In this document: piece after piece, positions 25,668 to 34,399 of the stretch
How the letters are laid out: the number at the start of each line of letters is the position of its first letter
Numbering within the stretch: the stretch's first letter is position 1
Assembly (NCBI GenBank): GCA_013376995.1
Contig: JACAAZ010000021.1
Location: 1 to 64,000, forward strand
Origin: Bacteroidota bacterium
Lineage (GTDB): Bacteria > Bacteroidota > Bacteroidia > Bacteroidales > UBA4417
Reading direction: 5' to 3'
Length of the DNA stretch: 64,000 nt
The notes under the pieces: generated by a model
What the model was told of the DNA's origin: nothing
Databases searched by the model: none
What the model saw: only the letters and a program-made list of their open reading frames with translations
Position numbers and translations under genes: made by a program

Positions 25668-26954
25668 TTATTTTTTCTCCTTGATGATCAAAGCACAGCA
25701 TCCTCCAAGGATCATTGAGCAGCCTGCCATTACTATGCAAAGCATTGCGTTTTCATTGAACAGGTATTTCAGTATCAATCCTGTAAATACACCGCTTATG
25801 ATCTGGGGGATGGTAATTGACATGTTAAACAGGCCCATGTAGATTCCCATCCTTTTAGGCGGGATGCTACTGGCAAGCATGGCATATGGCATGGCCAGGA
25901 TGCTGCCCCAGGCGATTCCAATTCCTATCATAGGCAGAATCAGCCAGTCTGCATTCGGAATGATGAGGAACGACAGGAAAGATAGACCACCCACAGCAAG
26001 TGCGAGTGCGTGTGTGAACTTTTTCCCGATTCTCTTGGCCAGGATAGGAAGCAACAAAGCCACAACAGCAGACACCCCGTTATAAATCCCGAAAAGTATA
26101 CCAACCCAGTTTCCGGCTTCCTGGTATCCGGTTGAACTTGGATCCGGGCTATGGTAGAAATAGAAAGCAACTGCAGGAGTAGTATAAACCCACATGGAAA
26201 AGAGTGCAAACCAGGAAAAGAACTGAACCAGTAGAAGCTGCACCATAATTCGAGGGATCACAACTTTCTTTGGCTTTTCATCTTCAATCTCCTTATCATA
26301 GTACTCAGGTGGATATTCAGATGTGCCGATTACCGTTACTAAGATTGAAGTGATCAGAACGAATGCTCCTACATAAAAGGAAATATATACATTGGGGGGG
26401 ACAAGGCCTTTTCCGGAGGCTTCTTTAGCTATTCCAAACCAATTTCCAAGGATGTAAGGCAACCATGATCCAACTACAGCTCCTATTCCAATCAGTAAAG
26501 TCTGGACTGAAAATCCAAGGGTATGCTGTTCCTCGGGTAACTTTTCAGCAACCAGTGCCCTGAAGGGTTCCATCGAAATATTGATGGATGCATCCATAAT
26601 CATCAGCATGCCGCCACCAATAAACATGGGAGCCAGGAATGTTGCCAGGTGAGGTGCATTGGGCATCAGGATAAGAGCTGTACTGGTTAAAATGGCACCA
26701 GCCAGGAAATATGGCCGCCTTCTGCCAAGCCTGCACCAGGTCTTATCACTAAAGTAACCTATAATGGGCTGAACAATCATGCCCGTAATGGGAGCTACCA
26801 GCCAGAACCAGCTGAGATGATCCACTTCGGCGCCAAATGTTTGGAGAATTCTGGAAGCATTGGCATTCTGCAATGCAAATCCAAATTGGATACCCAGAAA
26901 CCCGAAACTCATGTTCCAAATCTGCCAGAAAGTAAGTCGGGGTCGTTTTACCAT
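25668..26954 (-). CDS. MFS maltose/maltodextrin transporter (SLC45/MalT-like)
   Basis: The protein (428 residues) has about twelve membrane segments and the sugar:cation symporter signature of the SLC45-like group: LTFWQIWNMSFGFLGIQFGFALQNAN at the start and GYFSDKTWCRLGRRRPY in the second cytoplasmic loop. Family members in Bacteroidota carry maltose or short maltodextrins across the inner membrane, which fits the surrounding genes. I start at the ATG at 26954. An ATG at 26990 would put 12 poorly conserved residues across a perfect -7 element (TACATTTG, minus strand 26981-26974), which instead fits a promoter for the shorter form. Confidence 0.92.
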   Translation of the reverse strand: MVKRPRLTFWQIWNMSFGFLGIQFGFALQNANASRILQTFGAEVDHLSWFWLVAPITGMIVQPIIGYFSDKTWCRLGRRRPYFLAGAILTSTALILMPNAPHLATFLAPMFIGGGMLMIMDASINISMEPFRALVAEKLPEEQHTLGFSVQTLLIGIGAVVGSWLPYILGNWFGIAKEASGKGLVPPNVYISFYVGAFVLITSILVTVIGTSEYPPEYYDKEIEDEKPKKVVIPRIMVQLLLVQFFSWFALFSMWVYTTPAVAFYFYHSPDPSSTGYQEAGNWVGILFGIYNGVSAVVALLLPILAKRIGKKFTHALALAVGGLSFLSFLIIPNADWLILPMIGIGIAWGSILAMPYAMLASSIPPKRMGIYMGLFNMSITIPQIISGVFTGLILKYLFNENAMLCIVMAGCSMILGGCCALIIKEKK

Positions 26955-27066
26955 ATAAAAAATGTTGATGCCGCAAATGTATAATTTCATTTTAATTTAT
27001 TCACATTCAGGCCTAATTCTTTGCCGAACTTGTCCTCTTGGTTAAGAATTGAATACCCAGGATATG

Positions 27067-27094
27067 TTGTATGATTGAGAATGAATTACTTTTG
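27067..27094 (+). promoter_or_regulatory. Promoter for the T9SS-secreted GH13 gene
   Basis: TTG at 27067-27069 and TACTTTTG at 27087-27094 are 17 bp apart, within the 17-23 bp range known for Flavobacterium promoters. The start codon lies about 90 bp downstream. No copy of the LacI-type palindrome is visible here. Confidence 0.6.
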
Positions 27095-27185
27095 TACACC
27101 AAAAAACTAAATATTCAATTAGTGAAATCAACATTCCGCAACTACGCAGCCAGCTAATTGACCTTAATCTTAAAATTATTTAAGG

Positions 27186-29993
27186 ATGAATAAGAGAATC
27201 TACCTATCGACATTATTTGCTTTCCTCCTGTTTTACGGAGCATACTCCCAGATTATCACGGTCACCCCCCCCTTACCTACTGATGCCGACGGTGTTGAAG
27301 TGGTCTTTGATGCTACCCAGGGGAATGCCGGCCTTCAAGGGTATACGGGCGATGTATATGCTCATACAGGTGTAATTACCAATCTCAGTACTGGTCCTTC
27401 GGATTGGAAGTATGTAAAATCTCCCGGCTGGGGGATAAATACTCCTGAGTGTAAATTATCCAGCCTGGGTAACAATAAGTGGAAGCTCGTTATTGGTCCT
27501 TCAATCAGGGAATATTATGGCGTACCTGCCAGTGAACAGATCGAGAAGCTTGCTTTTGTATTCAGGTCAGCTACCCAGGTTGGCGGAGCCTGGCTTGAAG
27601 GTAAAACAGCCACAGGCGGGGATATCTTCTATGATGTTTATCCTTCCGGTGTCAGCGTCAAAATAACCAACCCGGATCAGGCTCTCATATTTGCCCAGCT
27701 AAATGTTCCCTTCTCGGTTTCAGTATCATCAGTTATGGCCGATACTACAATTCTGTATAATAATAATATTAGGATAGCTACAACCACCGGAAATTCAATC
27801 ACTCAATCCATTACTCCTACAGAATACGGCCGTTATCTGATAAAGGCAATTGCTAAAAGTTCAACAGGGATAATTGCTGACTCTTTTTATTATTATGTCC
27901 GGCCAGCTTCCCCGGTAGCCGAATTACCTCAAGGTATGAAAGATGGGATAAACTACCTGAATGACACCACAGCGCTCTTATGCTTGTATGCTCCTCTAAA
28001 GGAATATGTTTTTGCAGTTGGTGATTTCAACAATTGGCTGCCTGATGAAGCAACCTATATGAACCGGACACCGGACGGTAAGAGATACTGGATTCAACTT
28101 AACCATTTGATCAAGAAAAAAGAATACATCTTCCAATACCTCGTTGATGGCAGTATCAGCATTGGTGATCCTTATGCTGCGAAAGTGAGTGATCCCTGGA
28201 ATGACAGTTATATAGATGTAGCAACCTATCCTGGCCTTATCCAGTATCCAACCGGGAAAGCAAGTGGTGTGGCAACATTTCTCCAAACAGCACAGACGCC
28301 ATACACTTGGCAAAGCACAAACTTTACACCTGCTGCAAATACTGACCTTGTTGTGTATGAATTATTGATCCGCGATTTTACTGCGAAACATACTTTCCAG
28401 TCATTAATTGATACTCTGGGCTACCTTGAAAAGTTAGGAGTGAATGCCATCGAACTCATGCCGGTAAATGAGTTTGAAGGTAACCTCAGTTGGGGTTACA
28501 ATCCTAACTACTATTGCGCTTTGGATAAATACTATGGCCCGGCAGATACATATAAGAAATTCATTGATAAGTGCCACCAGAAGGGGATAGCAGTCCTGAT
28601 GGATATAGCTCTGAACCATTCCTTCGGAACTTCTCCCTATGTAAAGCTTTACTGGGATGCTGCCAATAATCGCCCCTCTGCTCAAAGCCCGTTTTATAAT
28701 CCGGTTCCCAAACATGACTTTAATGTCGGCTATGATATGAACCATGAGTCAGCTGATACAAAAGCCTATGTTAACAGGATTTTAGAATACTGGATAACCG
28801 AATTCAGAGTAGATGGTTTCCGGTTTGACCTTTCTAAAGGATTCACCCAAAATAATACTCTTGGTAATACAGCAGCCTGGGGCAATTATGATGCCTCCAG
28901 GATCAATATCCTGTCGGGTTACCATGATGTTATGACAGCAACAAACCCGAATTCTATCCTCATTCTCGAACATTTTGCCGATAACTCGGAAGAAAAAGAA
29001 CTTTCAAACCGTGGTATGCTTTTGTGGGGTAATATCAATAATAATTACTCCGAAGCTGCCATGGGATATGCCGCTACCAGCGACCTTTCGTGGGGCTCAT
29101 ACAAAGCAAGGGGATGGACAAATCCTAACCTGGTTAGCTATATGGAAAGCCACGATGAAGAACGCCAGATGTTTAAGTGCATTACCTATGGTAACGCGAG
29201 TGGAACCTATTCAACGAAAGATACTACAACAGCAATGAAAAGGGCAGAGCTGACAAGTGCATTCTTCCTGACAATCCCCGGCCCGAAAATGATATGGCAA
29301 TTTGGAGAAATGGGTTATGATTACTCAATTAATTACCCAAGTGGAACATCCGATTCGCGTACTGACAGCAAGCCCCCCCGTTGGGATTATATGAGCCAGT
29401 ACCGTAGGAGCCACGTTTACAAAACATATGCAGGACTAGCTAAACTGAAAGTCGAAAATGCCGCTTTCAGATCAACAGACTTTACCACTGATTTAACGGG
29501 TGGTATGAAAAAGATCAAATTACAGAGTGGTGATGACAAGGTAGTTGTTCTGGGGAATTTCGGCGTTACAGATGCAAATATCACACCCGATTTCTTCAAC
29601 TCCGGTGTTTGGTACGACTACCTGACCGGCGATTCTATTACAGTATCTGTCGTAACAAATCCTCTGAAACTGAAGGCCGGCGAAGCAAGGGTTTACCTTA
29701 ACAAGCATCTGGCAAATCCTTTTGGTTTTGCAGATAATGACAAAGCCATTGCAGAACTTACTGTTTTCCCGAACCCGGTTGTTGATTTCTGCAGGATTCA
29801 TATAAAATATCCTGGAAACGAGTTATACCAGCTGAGATTTCTCTCACTGTCAGGCTTGGATGTGGACAACCCGGTAATCGGAGAGGTCAATAAGGACCAG
29901 GAATTCCTGTGGAAACCAAAATCATCTGGATTATTCCTTGTACGGCTCCAGATTGGAGAAAAGGTGGTTGTTAAGAAGGTACTGGTTCAATAA
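27186..29993 (+). CDS. Secreted multidomain GH13 alpha-amylase with type IX sorting domain
   Basis: The 935-residue protein has a signal peptide (to about residue 21) and an N-terminal domain homologous to that of the GH31 enzyme (GDVYAHTGVITNLS). A CBM48-like E-set domain follows at about 250-345 (FAVGDFNNWLPDEATYMNRT). The GH13 barrel carries its nucleophile in GFRFDLSKG (about 547), acid/base in LILEHFAD (about 595) and third acid in MESHDEER (about 656). The last 75 residues (LTVFPNPVVDFCRIHIKY to the end) are a type A T9SS C-terminal sorting domain, so it is exported to the cell surface or medium. A C8 run at 27265-27272 lies near the 5' end. Its stop codon directly abuts that of the convergent LacI-family gene. 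Confidence 0.94.
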   Translation: MNKRIYLSTLFAFLLFYGAYSQIITVTPPLPTDADGVEVVFDATQGNAGLQGYTGDVYAHTGVITNLSTGPSDWKYVKSPGWGINTPECKLSSLGNNKWKLVIGPSIREYYGVPASEQIEKLAFVFRSATQVGGAWLEGKTATGGDIFYDVYPSGVSVKITNPDQALIFAQLNVPFSVSVSSVMADTTILYNNNIRIATTTGNSITQSITPTEYGRYLIKAIAKSSTGIIADSFYYYVRPASPVAELPQGMKDGINYLNDTTALLCLYAPLKEYVFAVGDFNNWLPDEATYMNRTPDGKRYWIQLNHLIKKKEYIFQYLVDGSISIGDPYAAKVSDPWNDSYIDVATYPGLIQYPTGKASGVATFLQTAQTPYTWQSTNFTPAANTDLVVYELLIRDFTAKHTFQSLIDTLGYLEKLGVNAIELMPVNEFEGNLSWGYNPNYYCALDKYYGPADTYKKFIDKCHQKGIAVLMDIALNHSFGTSPYVKLYWDAANNRPSAQSPFYNPVPKHDFNVGYDMNHESADTKAYVNRILEYWITEFRVDGFRFDLSKGFTQNNTLGNTAAWGNYDASRINILSGYHDVMTATNPNSILILEHFADNSEEKELSNRGMLLWGNINNNYSEAAMGYAATSDLSWGSYKARGWTNPNLVSYMESHDEERQMFKCITYGNASGTYSTKDTTTAMKRAELTSAFFLTIPGPKMIWQFGEMGYDYSINYPSGTSDSRTDSKPPRWDYMSQYRRSHVYKTYAGLAKLKVENAAFRSTDFTTDLTGGMKKIKLQSGDDKVVVLGNFGVTDANITPDFFNSGVWYDYLTGDSITVSVVTNPLKLKAGEARVYLNKHLANPFGFADNDKAIAELTVFPNPVVDFCRIHIKYPGNELYQLRFLSLSGLDVDNPVIGEVNKDQEFLWKPKSSGLFLVRLQIGEKVVVKKVLVQ

Positions 29994-31007
29994 TCAGGCG
30001 GATTGCCTGATGATGAGAGAAGGCTTAAAGGATTTGGTTTGGAAATTAATATCTGCCGCCGGATTATTAAGCCTTCTTAGCATCAGTTTAATGCTTTCAC
30101 GGCCCATTTCATAGCCCTTTTGCACGATGGTGGTAAGTTCGGGGTTAATGATGGTTGCATTTGGACCATCTCCATACCCAATCACAGCAATATCTTCTGG
30201 TACCCGGTAGTTGTTATTTTGTAATATCTGGATAGCTGCAATGGCAGTGCTGTCATTTACGGCAAATATGCCGTCAATCTCAGGGGCAAGGTTCAACATA
30301 TGATTCTTCAGGGTCATCACCTCTTCACGGGTATCACATTTTAAAATACGGTCTTCCCTGATTTCCAGGCCATTGCTTTTTAAGGCTTCACAATATCCAT
30401 TTCTTCGGTTCTTTCCAATCTGCAGATGCTGGGGTGCAGCCAGGTGCACAATATTCTTACAGCCCCTGCTGATAAGATGGTTTGTGGCAATCCTTCCGCC
30501 TTCAAAATCATCCATGATTACCTTGTCGCTTTCAATTTCATCGGCAACCCTGTCGTAAAAAACGATGGGTATACCATTGTCAATCGCTTCCCTGAAATGA
30601 TCAAATGATTGGGTGGTTTTACTTAACGAAACTAGAATCCCATCAACCCGGTGATCAACCAGGGTCTGGAGATTTATGGCTTCCCTGTGATGATTCTCAT
30701 TGGATTGGCAAATAATGAGATTATAACCCTCTTTATAAGCCAGGTCCTCAATGCCACTGATAACAGATGAAAAGAAATGATGTACAATGGCAGGTATGAT
30801 CAACCCAATGGTGTTGCTTTTTTGTCTCCTTAAACTCAATGCAAGCACATTCGGCCTGTAGTTTACCTCTTCAGCATAGGCCTTGATCATGATCTTGGTC
30901 TCAGAGCTTATATCCGGGTGATCCTTCAGGGCTCTCGAAACAGTAGATATCGAAACACCCAGGTTCCTGGCAATGTCTTTAATCGTTAATGGAGTAGGTT
31001 TGCTCAT
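29994..31007 (-). CDS. LacI-family transcriptional regulator of the starch locus
   Basis: The 337-residue regulator has the LacI helix-turn-helix at residues 8-55 (TIKDIARNLGVSISTVSRAL, then the hinge YRPNVLALSL). A periplasmic-binding-protein-like effector domain follows (NTIGLIIPAIVHHFFSSVISGIEDLA, then VNDSTAIAAIQIL and VIGYGDGP). It is divergent from susC, with a palindromic operator between them at 31197-31210 and a second operator at 19231. Its ligand is likely maltose, a maltodextrin or a phosphorylated product, by context only. The gene ends exactly where the convergent amylase gene ends, with no spacer. Confidence 0.94.
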   Translation of the reverse strand: MSKPTPLTIKDIARNLGVSISTVSRALKDHPDISSETKIMIKAYAEEVNYRPNVLALSLRRQKSNTIGLIIPAIVHHFFSSVISGIEDLAYKEGYNLIICQSNENHHREAINLQTLVDHRVDGILVSLSKTTQSFDHFREAIDNGIPIVFYDRVADEIESDKVIMDDFEGGRIATNHLISRGCKNIVHLAAPQHLQIGKNRRNGYCEALKSNGLEIREDRILKCDTREEVMTLKNHMLNLAPEIDGIFAVNDSTAIAAIQILQNNNYRVPEDIAVIGYGDGPNATIINPELTTIVQKGYEMGRESIKLMLRRLNNPAADINFQTKSFKPSLIIRQSA

Positions 31008-31196
31008 AGTTTACATAGAACTGGGACTCTAAAGTAGTTATTTTTTCGTATCTTACACTGAGATTGATATTAGTTAAGTTACCCCGGCTAATTCCAGTAC
31101 TCGGTGAAATAAGGAAAAAATACTGGATTATAAGATTTAGCAGGACTTTGAAAGTTATGCTTGAAAAGGAAATAGTAAATAGGAGCTTACATTTTT

Positions 31197-31210
31197 TGCA
31201 AACGATTGCG
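31197..31210. promoter_or_regulatory. LacI-type operator between regulator gene and susC
   Basis: TGCAAACGATTGCG matches 13 of 14 positions of the site at 19231. An extra half-like segment, AAAACGATTTC, follows at 31211-31221. The site lies in the 414-bp divergent spacer, 190 bp from the regulator ATG. It is about 78 bp upstream of a possible susC -7 element (TAGTTTTG, 31288-31295, which lacks a clear -33). The rest of the spacer shows no gene. Confidence 0.8.
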
Positions 31211-31421
31211 AAAACGATTTCAGAAAAAAAATTTCAGAATTATTTAATATTCATTGAAATAAGGAGTTATATTAGATTTTTATTTTTTAGTTTTGAGGCT
31301 GTTTATATAATTAGGAGCTCGTTATACTTAAGTCCATTGAAAAATTTCCCACATTAAAACGAATTCACACCTCAAGTTCAATATAAATTAACAATTGTTT
31401 AACCACAAGAAAGCCAGATCT

Positions 31422-34379
31422 ATGAAGAAACAATTTACTTCTTTCAAGGTCCTGTTTCTTTTCCTGGTATGGGCATTCAGTACGCATGCCTATGCTCAGG
31501 AGGTAAAGATTTCAGGAAAAGTTACTGACGCAACGGATGGTAGTTCGATACCAGGCGTTACCGTGCTTATCAAGGGGACTAGTAAGGGAACAACAACTGA
31601 CATTGATGGGAAATACGACATCAATGCCAATGCTGGTACCATACTGGTATTCTCCTATATCGGATATTCCCAACAGGAAGTAGCTGTTGGCACACAAAAA
31701 TCCATCAACATTTCTCTCAAACCAACTGCAACCGGTCTCAACGAAGTTGTTATCATTGGTTATGGTCAGGTTAAAAAAGGAGATGCAACAGGATCAGTTA
31801 ACACTATTGGCACCAAAGATTTTAACCGCGGAGCCATTACCTCACCCCAGGAACTGTTGGTGGGTAAAAGCGCCGGTGTTGTTGTTACAACATCAGGCGG
31901 AGCACCCGGAGCAGGAGCACAAATTCGTATCCGCGGCGGTTCTTCACTAAACGCCTCCAATGATCCATTAATTATTATCGATGGAATTCCCCTGGATAAT
32001 AGCGATGTTTCTGGTAGCTCTAACTTCTTGTCAATCATCAATCCAAATGACATTGAAACTTTCACCGTACTAAAAGATGCTTCCGCTACCGCTATTTATG
32101 GATCGAGAGCTTCTAACGGTGTTATCATTATTACTACAAAGAAAGGCCAGTCAGGCTCTACCATGAAGCTGAACTACGATGGAAACACCTCCTGGTCAAG
32201 CGCAGTAAAATACCTCGACGTCTATTCAGGTGACCAGATGCGTAAAATCGCCCTGGACCATAAAGACCTGTTCGATCCGGCAAACTTTACAAGTCTCGGA
32301 ACTGAAAACACCAACTGGCAGAAAGAAATTTACCGTACTGCCGTCTCCCAAAACCACAATGTAAGTATATCAGGAGCTGTTAAGTCTCTTCCTTATAGGG
32401 TAGCCCTTGGTTATACTGATGACAATGGTATCTTAAAAAACACCGATTATAAAAGGATAACAGGCTCAATCAACCTGAATCCTTCTTTCTTGCATAACGA
32501 CCTGAAAGTTGACATCAATGCAAAAGCCATGAGCACCGATTGGAACTTCGGTGACGCTGGTGCCGTTGGTTCTGCTATCAATATGGATCCAACCCAGCCG
32601 GTTATGGACGGCAATACAAGCACTGCAGGCTATTTCCAATGGCCTACTTATGGTGCTAACCTCGGAACTCCAAATCCTGTTGAACAACTAATGGCAGCTG
32701 ACAATACTTCCAAAGTAACCAGGATGATTGGTAATATCCAGTTAAACTACAAACTTCCGTTTATTCCTAACCTGCACGCCACTTTAAACCTGGCTACAGA
32801 TAAAACAGATAGTAAAGGCCATAACAACCGCCCAACCACATCTCCTTCAACACTTACATCTCCTTACTGGGGCAAGTTGAGTGATTACAATGCACATAAC
32901 AAGAATGACCTGTTGGATTTCTACCTGAATTATACCAAGGACCTGAGCCAGATCAAGAGCAAGATCGATCTGACAGGTGGTTATTCATGGCAGCATTTTC
33001 AACATAAAGGAGATCATTGGACTCGCGGTAATTACGATGAAAACCATCTTTACCAGACTCCTGACAGTTCATCCTACATTTCTGAAAACTACCTGGTATC
33101 ATTCTTCGGCCGTTTGAACTACACCCTCATGGATAAGTATTTACTTACTTTCACTCTCCGTGATGATGGTTCATCCCGTTTCTCAAAAGGTAACCAGTGG
33201 GGTCTTTTCCCATCAGCAGCCTTCGCCTGGAAGATCAACGACGAATCATTCCTGAAGAATGTTAAGGCTGTCTCAAATCTGAAACTGAGATTAGGCTGGG
33301 GTGTTACCGGCCAGCAGGATATTCAGGGTAATGACTACCCGGCTCAGGCTCTGTATAGCCAATCCTATATGGGATCATACTACATGATTGATGGTGAATA
33401 CCTTCCAACTCTTCGCCCGGGTGCTTATGACCCCAATATTAAATGGGAAGAAACCACAACCCAGAATGTTGGCTTGGATTTCGGCTTCCTGAACGACCGT
33501 ATTAACGGTTCATTTGACCTCTACAAACGCACTACCAAGGATCTGTTGAACCTGGTTACTATCCCGAGCGGTAGCAACTTCTCCAATAAACTGATCACCA
33601 ACGTTGGTAGCCTTGAAAATAAGGGTGCTGAATTTACCTTGAACCTGGTTCCTATTTCAAAGAATGATATGAACCTTACAATTGGATTCAACGTCACTTA
33701 CAACCAGAATAAGATTACTAAACTTACCATGACAGATGATCCTACATATATGGTTCCCGAAGGTGATGCTTTCACAGGCTTCAAACAGGTTATCAAGGTA
33801 GGTTATCCTGCTCACTCATTCTTCGTAAACAAACAGGTTTATGATGCCAATGGAAACCCGATCGAAGGATTATATGTTGATCTTTCAGGTGAAGGTGGTA
33901 CCGTTAATGGTGACAATGCTGATAAGTATATCTACCACAACCCGACCCCTGATTATCTGCTGGGATTCTCTTTCCGCTTTAATTACAAGAATTTCGATCT
34001 TGCTGCTTCAAGCAGGGGTAGCATAGGAAACTATGTTTACAACCAGGTTGCCGCCGGATCTTCCTACGACCAGATGTCACAGATAGGATATTGGAAAAAC
34101 TTCCCAACATTCCTGGATGACACCAAATTCGTAAAACGTCAGTTTACCAGCGATTACTTTGTTGAAAACGCTTCCTTCTTCAAATTGGATTACCTGAGTT
34201 GCGGATACAAATTCGACAATCTCGTAGGCAAACTGAGCGGCCGTATCAGCTTTACGGTTCAGAATGTGCTTACCATAACTAAGTACACAGGAATTGATCC
34301 TGAAGTTTCAGGCGGTGTGGATAACAACTTCTATCCCAGGCCACGTACCTATATGGTTGGTTTAAGTTTAAGCTACTAA
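31422..34379 (+). CDS. susC: SusC/RagA-family TonB-dependent outer-membrane transporter
   Basis: The 985-residue protein is the outer-membrane channel of the starch uptake complex. A signal peptide (VLFLFLVWAFSTHAYAQ) is followed by a carboxypeptidase-regulatory-like beta-sandwich (VKISGKVTDATDGSSIPGVTV, about 27-100). The plug domain has the typical NEVVIIGYGQVKKGDATGS and RGGSSLNASNDPLIIIDG segments, and a large barrel ends in the aromatic GLSLSY. The partner susD starts 21 bp downstream. I use the ATG at 31422; an in-frame TTG at 31395 would add nine residues ahead of a normal signal peptide. Regulation is probably through the LacI-type operator upstream. Confidence 0.97.
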   Translation: MKKQFTSFKVLFLFLVWAFSTHAYAQEVKISGKVTDATDGSSIPGVTVLIKGTSKGTTTDIDGKYDINANAGTILVFSYIGYSQQEVAVGTQKSINISLKPTATGLNEVVIIGYGQVKKGDATGSVNTIGTKDFNRGAITSPQELLVGKSAGVVVTTSGGAPGAGAQIRIRGGSSLNASNDPLIIIDGIPLDNSDVSGSSNFLSIINPNDIETFTVLKDASATAIYGSRASNGVIIITTKKGQSGSTMKLNYDGNTSWSSAVKYLDVYSGDQMRKIALDHKDLFDPANFTSLGTENTNWQKEIYRTAVSQNHNVSISGAVKSLPYRVALGYTDDNGILKNTDYKRITGSINLNPSFLHNDLKVDINAKAMSTDWNFGDAGAVGSAINMDPTQPVMDGNTSTAGYFQWPTYGANLGTPNPVEQLMAADNTSKVTRMIGNIQLNYKLPFIPNLHATLNLATDKTDSKGHNNRPTTSPSTLTSPYWGKLSDYNAHNKNDLLDFYLNYTKDLSQIKSKIDLTGGYSWQHFQHKGDHWTRGNYDENHLYQTPDSSSYISENYLVSFFGRLNYTLMDKYLLTFTLRDDGSSRFSKGNQWGLFPSAAFAWKINDESFLKNVKAVSNLKLRLGWGVTGQQDIQGNDYPAQALYSQSYMGSYYMIDGEYLPTLRPGAYDPNIKWEETTTQNVGLDFGFLNDRINGSFDLYKRTTKDLLNLVTIPSGSNFSNKLITNVGSLENKGAEFTLNLVPISKNDMNLTIGFNVTYNQNKITKLTMTDDPTYMVPEGDAFTGFKQVIKVGYPAHSFFVNKQVYDANGNPIEGLYVDLSGEGGTVNGDNADKYIYHNPTPDYLLGFSFRFNYKNFDLAASSRGSIGNYVYNQVAAGSSYDQMSQIGYWKNFPTFLDDTKFVKRQFTSDYFVENASFFKLDYLSCGYKFDNLVGKLSGRISFTVQNVLTITKYTGIDPEVSGGVDNNFYPRPRTYMVGLSLSY

Positions 34380-34399
34380 TGATTTAATACTCAACAGAT

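Noticed and set aside
31064..31357. 97-residue reading frame between the LacI-family gene and susC
   Set aside because: It spans the operator and promoter region and shows no domain.
31395..31421. TTG-initiated N-terminal extensions of susC and several other genes
   Set aside because: At 6245, 12920, 14460, 19286, 31395, 40889, 41595 and 60115 an in-frame TTG precedes a better ATG. In several cases the TTG overlaps a promoter element or an upstream gene.
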